The notes under the pieces were generated by a model. It was not told where the DNA came from, ran no database searches, and was given only the letters and a program-made list of their open reading frames with translations. From Actinoplanes missouriensis 431 (GTDB lineage Bacteria > Actinomycetota > Actinomycetes > Mycobacteriales > Micromonosporaceae), in contig NC_017093.1 of the NCBI RefSeq assembly GCF_000284295.1, positions 6,944,001-7,008,000 on the forward strand: a stretch of 64,000 bases of DNA, in the 5' to 3' direction. Position numbers and translations under genes: made by a program. Of this stretch, positions 8,974 through 17,079 are shown one piece after another. Each line of letters opens with the position of its first letter. Position 1 is the stretch's first letter.

Positions 8974-9204
8974 TCAGTCGGTCCAGCGGAGGAAGCGGTC
9001 GAACAACTCCGAGGCCGGGGACTGGGGCATGTCGCGGGCCGCCTCCTCGATGTAGTCCCACATCAGGACGGCGAGTTCGACGCGGCCGTTCTCGCGGGTC
9101 AGCCTGTCGCGGGCCGGCGGGCAGGGCCAGGGAAGGCCGCAGGACTCGCACTTCCAGGACGGCTGGGCGGGCGCATGCTCCGCCTCGCCCCCGGTCATGG
9201 ACAT
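8974..9204 (-). CDS. Small conserved-looking protein with CxxC...C motif
   Basis: 76 aa from ATG 9204 (an ATG at 9198 and a TTG at 9216 are alternatives). The N-terminal half contains WKCESCGLPWPCPPAR: three cysteines and a tryptophan-proline pair, compatible with a small metal-binding or structural motif. The C-terminal half is acidic and helical (YIEEAARDMP, ELFDRFLRW). I do not recognise a named family; small proteins of this look occur in actinomycetes. Codon position use agrees with a real gene. Convergent with the methyltransferase gene across the repeat array. Confidence 0.6.
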   Translation of the reverse strand: MSMTGGEAEHAPAQPSWKCESCGLPWPCPPARDRLTRENGRVELAVLMWDYIEEAARDMPQSPASELFDRFLRWTD

Positions 9205-9507
9205 GACCGGCCGCAAACCAGGTGATCAGGCAAGAGCCCCTCCTCCGGCAGACCCGGGCACGAGGGAGCGTCCAGGTCCGCCGCCATCGCACCCGTGGTT
9301 CACACACCTTGCGGGGCGAGCCGGTACGGGGTCAACCACCGTCGCCGCCACTCCCCCTTCAGGGGACCCCTCACCAGGGCCGGACCAGCCCGGGCTGACC
9401 ACGATCCGACAGCCACCCCTCGGTCCTGGGGGATTCGTCAAACTTCGTACGTTATATGGCTGTATTTGGGAGCATGGGGGTTCGCTTATCAACGGGAGGT
9501 GGACGAC
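9205..9507. other. 303-bp divergent intergenic region
   Basis: Space between the small minus-strand gene and the anchored-protein gene. It holds no convincing ORF. An AT-richer stretch at about 9437-9470, including GTTATATGG and TGTATTTGG, is the only promoter-like part, about 40-55 nt upstream of the 9508 start. Confidence 0.4.
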
Positions 9508-10260
9508 ATGGCCGGCGAGGACGAGAAGGAACCGGTGACCAGCGGTCTGTACGCCTCAGCGGTGGCCGACACCCCGGAACGCCGGAACCGCCGGCGCAAG
9601 CAGGCGATCGTGGGGATCGCCGGGGCGACCGCGGTACTGGCCGGCGCGGGTTTCCTGGTGCTCCAGCTGAACAGCTCGGAGCAGCCGAGCCTCCCCGAGC
9701 CCGCGGCACTGGCGCCGCTGACCGGCTCGGCCCAGGCCTCCGCTCCCACCGGGAACGAGGCCGGCGACGCCGAACCCGGCCGGACCGGCGAAGCGGAGCC
9801 GAGCGAGACCCGTACCCCGGCGAAATCCACCAAGCCGGCGGATGCCGTCGAGATCAGCCCCACGCCCTCCCCGTCGCCGAGCGCGGCGGAGGCGGACGCC
9901 TCCGCCGCGTCGGAAGACCGGCTCCGAGCGGCCACCGTGACCGCGGGACCGGTGTCCGAGCGCACCGAACTGCTGGAGAACGGCACGATCCGCATCGTCT
10001 CCGCGCCGCGCGACCTGACCGGCGAGCGGGATCTCCAGCTGGCCGCCGACCGGGGGAAGCCGGCGGGCCAGGGGGTCAAGTGCACGACCAAGGTACGGAT
10101 CGCCGGCGGCGTCCCGGAGAGCGCGCGCCCGACCATGCTGCTGTGCTGGCGCACCTCCGAGGAGCGCAGCGTGGTCACGATGGCGGTCGTCCCGTCCGGT
10201 GAGCCGCCGACCCGGTCCAGCGTCAAGATCATCGGCAAGGAGTGGGCCAAGCTCGGCTGA
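9508..10260 (+). CDS. Membrane-anchored protein, paralogue A (two-Cys C-terminal domain)
   Basis: 250 aa. ATG 9508 has GGGAGGT 8 nt upstream. Layout: short charged N terminus with RRNRRRK, one transmembrane helix (about 33-53), a long Ser/Pro/Ala/Glu-rich spacer (about 55-150), and an extracytoplasmic domain (about 155-250) with C192 and C213 likely forming a disulfide (inference). The C-terminal domain matches that of the protein encoded at 12347-13063 (RDLTxxR, CWRTxxExSV, VxPxGxP), so these are paralogues on either side of a subtilase gene. Function unknown; a role as substrate, inhibitor or anchor related to the protease is possible but only inferred from position. The stop lies 3 bp from the convergent protease stop. 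Confidence 0.8.
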   Translation: MAGEDEKEPVTSGLYASAVADTPERRNRRRKQAIVGIAGATAVLAGAGFLVLQLNSSEQPSLPEPAALAPLTGSAQASAPTGNEAGDAEPGRTGEAEPSETRTPAKSTKPADAVEISPTPSPSPSAAEADASAASEDRLRAATVTAGPVSERTELLENGTIRIVSAPRDLTGERDLQLAADRGKPAGQGVKCTTKVRIAGGVPESARPTMLLCWRTSEERSVVTMAVVPSGEPPTRSSVKIIGKEWAKLG

Positions 10261-10263
10261 GCG

Positions 10264-12120
10264 TCAGACCGTGACGGTCCCGCTCGTCGCGCCGAGGATG
10301 CCCTCGGTCTCCGGAACGACGACGCGGTACTTCTGCTTGACGGTCAGACCGGTGACCTGCGTCTTGGCGGCCTGGGCGACGAAGCTGCTCACGTCGGTCC
10401 AGACAGCGCCGACGAGCTGCTGCACCTGCACGTTCTGGCCGGCGAACCCGGTGATCGTCACGGTCATCGAGCCCTTCAGGCCGCGGACGGCGCTCACCGT
10501 GGCCTTGACCCGGTAACTCACCGTGGCCGAGGTGGCGGCCGTGTTCGTCGCCGACTCGGCCACCTTGAGCTGCAACTGGAACGCGGCGGTCGCCTTCTGG
10601 CTCACCGCGACCGTGCCGGAGGCCGTCGTCACGGTGTCGGTGCAGGCGAATCCGGCGCCGCCCTCGGCGACGCAGACCTGGACCGCCTTCTTCGCGAAGG
10701 CCTTGCCGCCGGCCTTCACCGTGAACGTGGTGACGGTGCTCGACCCGTAGCTGACGTCCTTGGAACTGACGTTCGCCGTGATCACCGGAGTGAGGACGAC
10801 CGGCGCCGGAGTGGTCTTGGTCGGCGTCGGCGCCGGGGCCTTGGTGGTGGGAGCAGTGGTCGGCGCGGTGGTCGGGGCCTGTGTGGTCGGCGCGGTCGTC
10901 GGCGCGGTGGTGGTGGACGATCCGGCGGCGGCCAGCGCTGCCGCGGCGTCGATCCGGCCGTACCCGTAGTCGTTGTCGAACCCGGCGGCGCCGAGGTCCA
11001 CCGCGGACTTCTCCAGCAGCGACTCGATCTGGTCCGGGGTCAGCGACGACCGGTAGCTCTTCAGCAGCGCGGCCGCCGCGGCGACGTGCGGTGACGCCAT
11101 CGAGGTGCCGCCGAGGTTCGCGTACATGCCGAGCGCGGTCGGGTAGGTGCTGATGATGCCGCTGCCGGGGGCGGCGACGTCCACATAACTACCGGCGTTC
11201 GAGTACGACGCGTACCGGTCCCCCGCGTCGGTGGCCGCCACCCCGATCACGCCCTCGTCGGCGGCCGGGTAGGAGGTCGGGCTCCCGGAGGTACGGCTGT
11301 TGCCGGCCGCCGCGACGACGGTGACGCCCTTGCTCCGCGCGTACGCGACGGCGTTGCTCACCGCGGTGACCTTGGCGGTCGAGCCGAGCGACATGTTGAT
11401 CACCTGGGCGCCGTGATCGGCGGCCCAGACGATGCCCTCGGCGGTGTCCGACATGTACCCGCTGCCGCTGGCGTCGAGCACCTTGACCGGCAAAATCTTG
11501 ACGTCCGGCGCGACCGCCGAGACGCCCACGCCGTTGCCGGTGACCGCCGCGATCGTGCCCGCCACGTGCGTGCCGTGCCCGTTGCCGTCGGTGCTGACTC
11601 CCGCCTTGTCGGCGATCGCGTCGTAGCCGCTCAGCGTGTTGGCGGCCAGGTCCGGGTGGGCGGCGTCGACCCCGGAGTCGATCACGGCGACGGTGACGCC
11701 GGAACCGGTCGACCGCTGCCAGGCGTTCGCCACGTTCATCTTGGTGAAGTCCCACTGCTGCGACCGGTACGTGTCGCTGCCGCTGGGGATGCCGAGCGCG
11801 TGCACCGGCGCGTCCACCTCGACGCCGACCGCGTTCTCCGCCTCCTGCGCCTTCTTCACCAGCTTCACGGCGGCCTTCTTGCTGGTCGCCTCCGTGACGG
11901 TGACGACCGGGCGGCCGTCGGAGTCGATCGTCGTGCTGACGACCCGGGCGGGCCGCGTCGGGCTCACGGTGGCCGGCACGATCTGCTCCGGCGCCTCGGT
12001 GAGGCCGTAGGTGACCGGCACGAAGTCGCTCGTTCCGGCCGGCAGGGCGACCACGCCCACGGCCGCGAGCGCACCTGCGGCGACGGCTCCGGCGGCGTAC
12101 CGGCGCAGCTCAACCTTCAT
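10264..12120 (-). CDS. Secreted S8 subtilisin-like serine protease
   Basis: 618 aa. An N-terminal signal peptide (basic start, hydrophobic 8-28) is followed by an I9-type propeptide-like region (about 60-105) and the S8 catalytic domain. The triad is D148 (VAVIDSGVD), H182 (NGHGTHVAG) and S340 (GGTSMASPH), with oxyanion Asn in AAAGN at about 274. A Thr/Pro-rich spacer (about 405-440, PTTxAPTT repeats) leads to a C-terminal Ig-like region that may bind the cell surface. GGGAGGT precedes the ATG. It is likely an exported, self-processed protease. The second subtilase in the window (23315-24952) shares the catalytic and C-terminal parts but lacks the Thr/Pro spacer. Divergent from anchored paralogue B and convergent with paralogue A. 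Confidence 0.95.
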   Translation of the reverse strand: MKVELRRYAAGAVAAGALAAVGVVALPAGTSDFVPVTYGLTEAPEQIVPATVSPTRPARVVSTTIDSDGRPVVTVTEATSKKAAVKLVKKAQEAENAVGVEVDAPVHALGIPSGSDTYRSQQWDFTKMNVANAWQRSTGSGVTVAVIDSGVDAAHPDLAANTLSGYDAIADKAGVSTDGNGHGTHVAGTIAAVTGNGVGVSAVAPDVKILPVKVLDASGSGYMSDTAEGIVWAADHGAQVINMSLGSTAKVTAVSNAVAYARSKGVTVVAAAGNSRTSGSPTSYPAADEGVIGVAATDAGDRYASYSNAGSYVDVAAPGSGIISTYPTALGMYANLGGTSMASPHVAAAAALLKSYRSSLTPDQIESLLEKSAVDLGAAGFDNDYGYGRIDAAAALAAAGSSTTTAPTTAPTTQAPTTAPTTAPTTKAPAPTPTKTTPAPVVLTPVITANVSSKDVSYGSSTVTTFTVKAGGKAFAKKAVQVCVAEGGAGFACTDTVTTASGTVAVSQKATAAFQLQLKVAESATNTAATSATVSYRVKATVSAVRGLKGSMTVTITGFAGQNVQVQQLVGAVWTDVSSFVAQAAKTQVTGLTVKQKYRVVVPETEGILGATSGTVTV

Positions 12121-12346
12121 ACAGTCCTACCTCCCGTGATGGCGACGAGTTCCACCATCGGCGATCAGGAGTTCGAAGGAGTGATCATGAAGGTGCGAGC
12201 TGGTTGCGGGCGGCCACGGTGGACCGGAAACTGTCCGGCCCGGCTTGCTGGATTCAGCCCGGTTTGTCCGGTGATTTGAAAGCCTGGAAGTTCGAGATTC
12301 GCCCGTCGACGGCGAACTGTACAGCCGAGCTACGAGGGACTTCGAG
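12121..12346. promoter_or_regulatory. Divergent promoter region of protease and paralogue B
   Basis: 226 bp between the protease ATG (minus) and the paralogue B ATG (plus). GGGAGGT precedes the protease start and GAGGGA precedes paralogue B. No obvious operator palindrome was found. Confidence 0.4.
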
Positions 12347-13063
12347 ATGAGCACAGATCACGACCGGCAACCGGACGGACCCCCGACGACCCTGGCCCGA
12401 TCCCGCTGGAGCCGCCACCGGCTCGCCGTCGGCACCGCGGGGGTAGCGGCGATTCTCGGTGCCGGTGCGTACCTGGTGACCGACCGGATCGTCAATGACG
12501 CGGACCGGACCGCCGCGCGGGAGGTACCCGTCACCGTTCTCCCCGGCGGGCCTGCCGAGACACCCGGCACACCGTCGGCCGATCCGGCCACGGCGAGCCC
12601 GGAACCGACCGTCAGCGCCACCGAGACCTCCGCGGCGCCGATCCCGTCGGCGGTTGCCGAGGAGATCAAAGAGGCCCGGCGAAAGATGGCTGAGGACGGC
12701 GTCGCGGTCCAGCGTCCGATCGTTCCCAAGGTGGTGAAACCCGCCGAGGACGTCAAAGTCACCGAGAAGGGCTCCCTCAAGAAGGGCGGGATCCTCCGAG
12801 TGGTGACGGCCCGCGGGGATCTGACCGACCAGCGAGAGCTGCGCTACGTCGCGGGCGGGGTGACCGAGCATCGGGACATCCCGTGCTCACAGACCTTCCG
12901 GTTCAGCACCAACCCCACCCCGAAGAAGCGGGACAACCTGCTGATGTGCTGGCGGACCACCGCGGAGAAGAGCGTGCTCGCCATCGTCGTCGACCCCGGC
13001 GGCCATCCCTCCCCCGACAAGGCGGTCGACGCCCTGCAGAAGGCATGGCGCCAGATGAGGTGA
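12347..13063 (+). CDS. Membrane-anchored protein, paralogue B (two-Cys C-terminal domain)
   Basis: 238 aa. Cytoplasmic basic N terminus, transmembrane helix at about 26-44, Pro/Thr/Ala-rich spacer (about 60-105), and an exported C-terminal domain with C180 and C201. The segment ILRVVTARGDLTDQRELRY and the later LLMCWRTTAEKSV correspond to the same positions of paralogue A (9508-10260), so the pair arose by duplication. It is divergent from the subtilase gene. Function unknown. The gene is followed by a strong hairpin terminator. Confidence 0.8.
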   Translation: MSTDHDRQPDGPPTTLARSRWSRHRLAVGTAGVAAILGAGAYLVTDRIVNDADRTAAREVPVTVLPGGPAETPGTPSADPATASPEPTVSATETSAAPIPSAVAEEIKEARRKMAEDGVAVQRPIVPKVVKPAEDVKVTEKGSLKKGGILRVVTARGDLTDQRELRYVAGGVTEHRDIPCSQTFRFSTNPTPKKRDNLLMCWRTTAEKSVLAIVVDPGGHPSPDKAVDALQKAWRQMR

Positions 13064-13116
13064 CCGCCGCGGGCCTGCCGTGCGACGGAACACATACGCA
13101 AGCGAAGGCATGTAAC

Positions 13117-13160
13117 AAGGCGGCGGCCCGAAGTATGAACTTCGGGCCGCCGCCGTTTGT
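13117..13160. terminator. Bidirectional hairpin terminator
   Basis: A 16-bp perfect stem (GGCGGCGGCCCGAAGT and its complement, 13119-13134 and 13139-13154) with a 4-nt loop and short A/T flanks (AACAA, GTTTGT) lies between two convergent genes, so it can serve both. Confidence 0.85.
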
Positions 13161-13174
13161 CGCGGCTACCGGAA

Positions 13175-15055
13175 TCAGAACGGAGCAACGGTGAAGGTGG
13201 AGCCGCTGGACACGACCGAGTAGTTGTTCTCGTCGGCGTCCAGAGCGTTGGCGCTGTTGACGACGGTGACCGTGTAGACACCCGGCGGCACCTCGGTCGT
13301 AGCACCGATCGTCGGGACGTTGCTGGCACTGACCGCAGTGATCGATTCGTCCAGCTGGAGGGTGCAGATGATCTCCTCGTCGCTGATCGGAAGAACGCTG
13401 TTGCAGTAGCTCACCGGAGCGACCGGGTCGCTCGTGGTGTCGGGCAGCGCCTTCGCGTTGCCGGAGACGGCGTCGCCGTCCCAGTCGATCTCGTTCCACG
13501 CGTTGGTGGTCAGGAGAACGTAGGCCTTGTCATCGGTCAGTGCACTGGACCCGACATCCTCGAAGTCCAGCGCGGAGAAACCGGCGCCCAGAATGTCGAT
13601 CATCTGCTCGACATCAGTGGGCGACGAGTTGGGCGTGACGTTGATGCCGTAGTTGAAGGTGTACGGCTTGGTGCTTGTCGTCTGGGTACCGGCGGCCGTG
13701 GTCACGCTCAGGTTCACCGCACCCGGCGCGTTCGCGTTGGTGGTGCCGGTGATCGACGTGGAGGTGTGGTCCGTGATGGTGATCTCGGAGGTGCCCAGCT
13801 TGGCGCTGAGGGGAGCGCCCTCGGCCGTGGGAATGCCGACCAGTCCGGTGATCGTGATGGAGGAGCCGCCCCGGGCCGGACCGGAGCCGGTGCCGGATGC
13901 CGCGGCGCCATTGACCGAGAACTGAGCGCCCGAGACCGTCAGCGCGGGTGCGACCGTGTAGACGGCCGGCGCCGCGATCAGGTTGGCGTCGGTGGCGTTG
14001 CTCGCATAGGCACAGAGGTTCCACGGCGTGGTGGCCTCGCCGTTCATGATCGTCACGTTCGCCGGAACCGAGACGACGAGTTTGCTGTTGGTGACCTTCT
14101 GAGGCACGATCGCCCACGGCTCGAACCGGGTCGTACCGCCGAGAGCAGCGTTCGCGGGGCGCTTGCCGGGGCAGCCGTTCCGGGTGGCGAGGATGTTCGG
14201 GGTCCCGGTGAAGACAGCCTTGTCGGTGGGCACGCTCATCGTGATCGACGTGGCCACTCCGGAGCTGCCGCTGCTTCCCACCAGCGTCGGCGCGGGCAGG
14301 TTCGCCTTGTCGTAGGCCGCGAAGAGCTGGTTGCCACGGGCCGCGAGAAGGCTGGTGTTGGCCGTGCTGCCCGCGTAGACGCACACGGCGTACTGGGTTC
14401 CGGCCGTCAACGCCGGCACCGTGATGGTCAGCACCGTGGTGGCGGTCGATCCCGTGGTCTTGGCCGTGGTGGCCGTGACGATGCCGTTGGCCACCGTCTG
14501 GTACTTGTCAGCACACGTGGTGGCCGGCACGAATTCCGTGTTGTACGCCGCAGCCGTGAAGATGCCGGTGGGCGCAGTGAGCGTGATCTTGTCGGTGGCC
14601 ACACCCGAGGACGAGCTCAGCGGCCCCATGTTCACCGCGGTGACGGTGCCGGCGAACGTGTCGGTCGTGTACAAGAGGCCGCTTGTGGCATTCGCGTAGA
14701 TGCAGACCTTGTAACTGCCTGCGGGCAGAGCCGGCGTGGTGACCGTCGCCGCAGCGCCACCACTGCCGGAGACCATGGTGATCAGGCCACCCTCCACGGT
14801 GCCCGCCAGCACGGTGTCGTACTGAGCCGGGCAGCTTCCCGCCGCGGGGGCGAAACGGATGCCCTGCGTGCTCGCCAGACCCGTACCGCCGGCGATGGTC
14901 AGCGTGGCGCCTCCGGAGATCGGCAACTGCGTCTGGCTGACCGTGAGGGCGGCGGCGTACGCCGGCGACGCGGTCAGCACTGCGGCGGCGGTCACCGCAG
15001 TAGCGGCCACGGCAGTGAGCGGCCGTGAGCCGAATCGTGCTAGGGACTTGCGCAT
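13175..15055 (-). CDS. Large secreted protein with Ig/IPT-TIG-like repeats
   Basis: 626 aa. A signal peptide (MRKSLARFGSR then hydrophobic 12-30, AYA cleavage-type motif at about 31-33) directs export. AGGAGG precedes the ATG at 15055. The mature part is Thr/Ser/Ala/Gly-rich with several recurring units of the form GS(S)GVATxITxxxP, ending in YKVCIYAN or YAVCVYAGS-like strands, consistent with IPT/TIG or other Ig-like beta-sandwich repeats; paired cysteines such as CPAQY...VCIYA recur. No catalytic motif, sortase signal or C-terminal membrane helix is visible. Probably a cell-surface or extracellular structural or adhesive protein (inference). Confidence 0.75.
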   Translation of the reverse strand: MRKSLARFGSRPLTAVAATAVTAAAVLTASPAYAAALTVSQTQLPISGGATLTIAGGTGLASTQGIRFAPAAGSCPAQYDTVLAGTVEGGLITMVSGSGGAAATVTTPALPAGSYKVCIYANATSGLLYTTDTFAGTVTAVNMGPLSSSSGVATDKITLTAPTGIFTAAAYNTEFVPATTCADKYQTVANGIVTATTAKTTGSTATTVLTITVPALTAGTQYAVCVYAGSTANTSLLAARGNQLFAAYDKANLPAPTLVGSSGSSGVATSITMSVPTDKAVFTGTPNILATRNGCPGKRPANAALGGTTRFEPWAIVPQKVTNSKLVVSVPANVTIMNGEATTPWNLCAYASNATDANLIAAPAVYTVAPALTVSGAQFSVNGAAASGTGSGPARGGSSITITGLVGIPTAEGAPLSAKLGTSEITITDHTSTSITGTTNANAPGAVNLSVTTAAGTQTTSTKPYTFNYGINVTPNSSPTDVEQMIDILGAGFSALDFEDVGSSALTDDKAYVLLTTNAWNEIDWDGDAVSGNAKALPDTTSDPVAPVSYCNSVLPISDEEIICTLQLDESITAVSASNVPTIGATTEVPPGVYTVTVVNSANALDADENNYSVVSSGSTFTVAPF

Positions 15056-15301
15056 GCGAGGTCCTCCTACGGTCGCGATGGACCGCGTCTAGGGATGGGT
15101 AGGGCCCGTGCGGCCTGCGCGGCACAGGGCCATCTCGCAAGGCAGCCTAACGCCGGAAATAAGGGATAATCGCTAAAGTGAGGAATATGAGTAGAGCAAG
15201 GGTTAAGCCCCTTTTGCCCTCACCGCAGCGCCTCCCCGGCCCGAAGACCAACGGCACTCGTTGACATCCGGCATCTCCGCGCGCTAAGTTGCTCTCAGTT
15301 C

Positions 15302-15312
15302 GAGTAATACTC
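15302..15312. promoter_or_regulatory. Short palindrome upstream of the NUDIX operon
   Basis: GAGTAATACTC is a 5-bp inverted repeat around one base, about 30 bp before the NUDIX start and inside a CTCAG-rich AT-elevated stretch. It is placed where an autoregulatory NrtR-type protein could bind (inference). Confidence 0.35.
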
Positions 15313-15341
15313 AGGTTGAGAAATACTTTGCGGAGGCGACG

Positions 15342-16094
15342 ATGGAGGATCAGGAGAGCTTCCTGGCCGGCTACGACCCGCGGAAATACCCGTCGGTCGC
15401 GGTCACCGTGGACGTTGTCGCCCTGACGATCCGCACGGGCACGCTCTGCGTGCTGCTCGTCGAGCGCGGCGCTCAGCCGTTCGCCGGGCAGCGGGCGCTC
15501 CCCGGCGGTTTCGTCAAGTCCGAGACGCTCGACGACGCGGCGCTGCGGGAGTTCGCCGAGGAGACCGGGCTGACGCCGGGGCGGGGCGAGCTCGACCGGG
15601 TGCACCTGGAGCAGCTCAAGACATACGGGAACCCCGGCCGCGACCCCCGGATGCGGGTCGTGTCCGTCGCCTACCTGGCGTTCGCGCCGAGCCTGCCCGA
15701 GCCTACGGCGGGCAGCGACGCCGCGCGGGCATACTGGGTGCCGGTCGACGAGGCGAAGGATCTGGCGTTCGACCACGACGACGTGCTCGCCGACGGCCTG
15801 GAGCGGGCCCGGTCGAAACTGGAGTACACGCCGCTCGCCACCGCGTTCGTCGCCGAGGAGTTCACCGTCGGCGAGCTGCGCCAGGTCTACGGCTGTGTCT
15901 GGGGCGAGGAGCTGCACGCCGGCAACTTCCACCGCAAGGTGCTGTCGGTGCCGGGGTTCGTGGAGAGCACCGGCCGGACCACCTCGCGGGGCGGCGAGCG
16001 CGGCGGGCCGAAAGCGAAGCTCTACCGGGCCGGTGACGCGACGCTGCTGCACCCGGCGCTGCTCCGGCCGACCCGCGAGGACCGGGTCCGATGA
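15342..16094 (+). CDS. NUDIX hydrolase with C-terminal winged helix (NrtR-like)
   Basis: 250 aa, ATG 15342 with GGAGG upstream. The NUDIX box is complete: G55-x5-E61-x7-R69-E70-x-x-E73-E74-x-G76-L77. The C-terminal part (about 155-220) with LRQVYGCVWGEELHAGNFHR matches the winged-helix segment of NrtR-type NUDIX regulators, which bind ADP-ribose-like ligands and control NAD metabolism. An intact box leaves room for real hydrolase activity, which many NrtR regulators have lost. Its stop overlaps the next ATG (ATGA). Operon position suggests it senses or processes a nucleotide connected with the PurA-like enzyme three genes on (inference). Confidence 0.9.
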   Translation: MEDQESFLAGYDPRKYPSVAVTVDVVALTIRTGTLCVLLVERGAQPFAGQRALPGGFVKSETLDDAALREFAEETGLTPGRGELDRVHLEQLKTYGNPGRDPRMRVVSVAYLAFAPSLPEPTAGSDAARAYWVPVDEAKDLAFDHDDVLADGLERARSKLEYTPLATAFVAEEFTVGELRQVYGCVWGEELHAGNFHRKVLSVPGFVESTGRTTSRGGERGGPKAKLYRAGDATLLHPALLRPTREDRVR

Positions 16095-17068
16095 GCACCC
16101 TGGTGGGAGCGGAGAGACGGCGCCGGCAGGCGGAGCACATGGGTCAGCCCAGCTTCGACGACGCGGTCGCCCGGATCATGGCCGCCACGAGCATCGGCGA
16201 GCTGGCGCGCGGCGGTCACTCGTACCGTCAATTGGCCAAGATCGTGCACCCGGACGCCGCCGGCGCGCAGCGGCGCGCAACCGCGACGGAGGCCTTCGCC
16301 CGGCTCTCGGCGCTCCGGGCACGCGGAGCCGGCAACGGCGGCGCGACGCTCAGGACGAAAACCGCGACATATCGGGTCGGTCCGGTCTTCGCGAGCGGCG
16401 ACATCGCGGAGATCTACGCGGACGGCGCGCTCCTGCTGAAGATTCCGCGCGACCCGGCGGACAACGATCTGATGGAGGCCGAGGCCGCGGCTCTCCACGA
16501 TCTTCAGACCCGGGGCGACAAGCGGTTCCGCGCCTACGCACCGGTCCTCACCGACAGTTTCGTCCACGAGGACCAGGCAAAACGCCGCAGGCGGATCAAC
16601 GTGGTGGAACGGCAGCGCGGCATGCTCCGGCTCGACCAGGCGGGACGGATCACGATCCCGGACGCGATCTGGATCTGGCGGCGGCTGCTGATCGCGATCG
16701 GCTGGGCGCATCGGGCCGGGGTGGTGCACGGCGCCGTGCTGGAGAGTCACGTCCTGATCCATCCGGAGCGACGCGGCCTGGTCCTTCTCGACTGGTGCTA
16801 TGCCGGGCATCGACCGAGAGCGATAGTGAAGGCAAGCGAGGCGGCCTACCCGCCGGAGGTGCTTCACGACAGGACCGCGAGCCCGGCCACCGACATCTAC
16901 ATGGCGACCGGCTTGATGACACGGATCATCGGCCCGGCCAGGATGCCCGAACCGCTGCGGCGGTTCGCCGCAGGCTGCTGCTACGACGCGCCGCGGATGC
17001 GGCCCCAGGACGCCTGGGCGCTGCTGGGCGAATTCGACGAGCTGATCCCCGAGCGGTACCGGAACTGA
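16091..17068 (+). CDS. J-domain / pseudokinase fusion protein
   Basis: 325 aa. An N-terminal J-like region (about 21-78) contains YRQLAKIVHPD with the HPD tripeptide at 53-55, the Hsp70-contact motif of DnaJ proteins. From about 92 a protein-kinase-like fold follows: LLLKIPRD (K117 as the ATP-lysine candidate), an acidic helix at about 129-136, VVHGAVLESHVL at the catalytic loop (212-222) and VLLDWCYAG at the DFG position (D234). The HRD aspartate is replaced and the loop Asn is His, so it is likely a pseudokinase or an atypical enzyme. Coupled to the NUDIX gene by ATGA and followed 11 bp later by the VWA gene. Function unknown. Confidence 0.75.
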   Translation: MSTLVGAERRRRQAEHMGQPSFDDAVARIMAATSIGELARGGHSYRQLAKIVHPDAAGAQRRATATEAFARLSALRARGAGNGGATLRTKTATYRVGPVFASGDIAEIYADGALLLKIPRDPADNDLMEAEAAALHDLQTRGDKRFRAYAPVLTDSFVHEDQAKRRRRINVVERQRGMLRLDQAGRITIPDAIWIWRRLLIAIGWAHRAGVVHGAVLESHVLIHPERRGLVLLDWCYAGHRPRAIVKASEAAYPPEVLHDRTASPATDIYMATGLMTRIIGPARMPEPLRRFAAGCCYDAPRMRPQDAWALLGEFDELIPERYRN

Positions 17069-17079
17069 AGGAGTTTGTG

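Noticed and set aside
13157..15028. 623-codon plus-strand open frame
   Set aside because: Antisense to the signal-peptide-bearing secreted protein, with compositionally biased, motif-free sequence.
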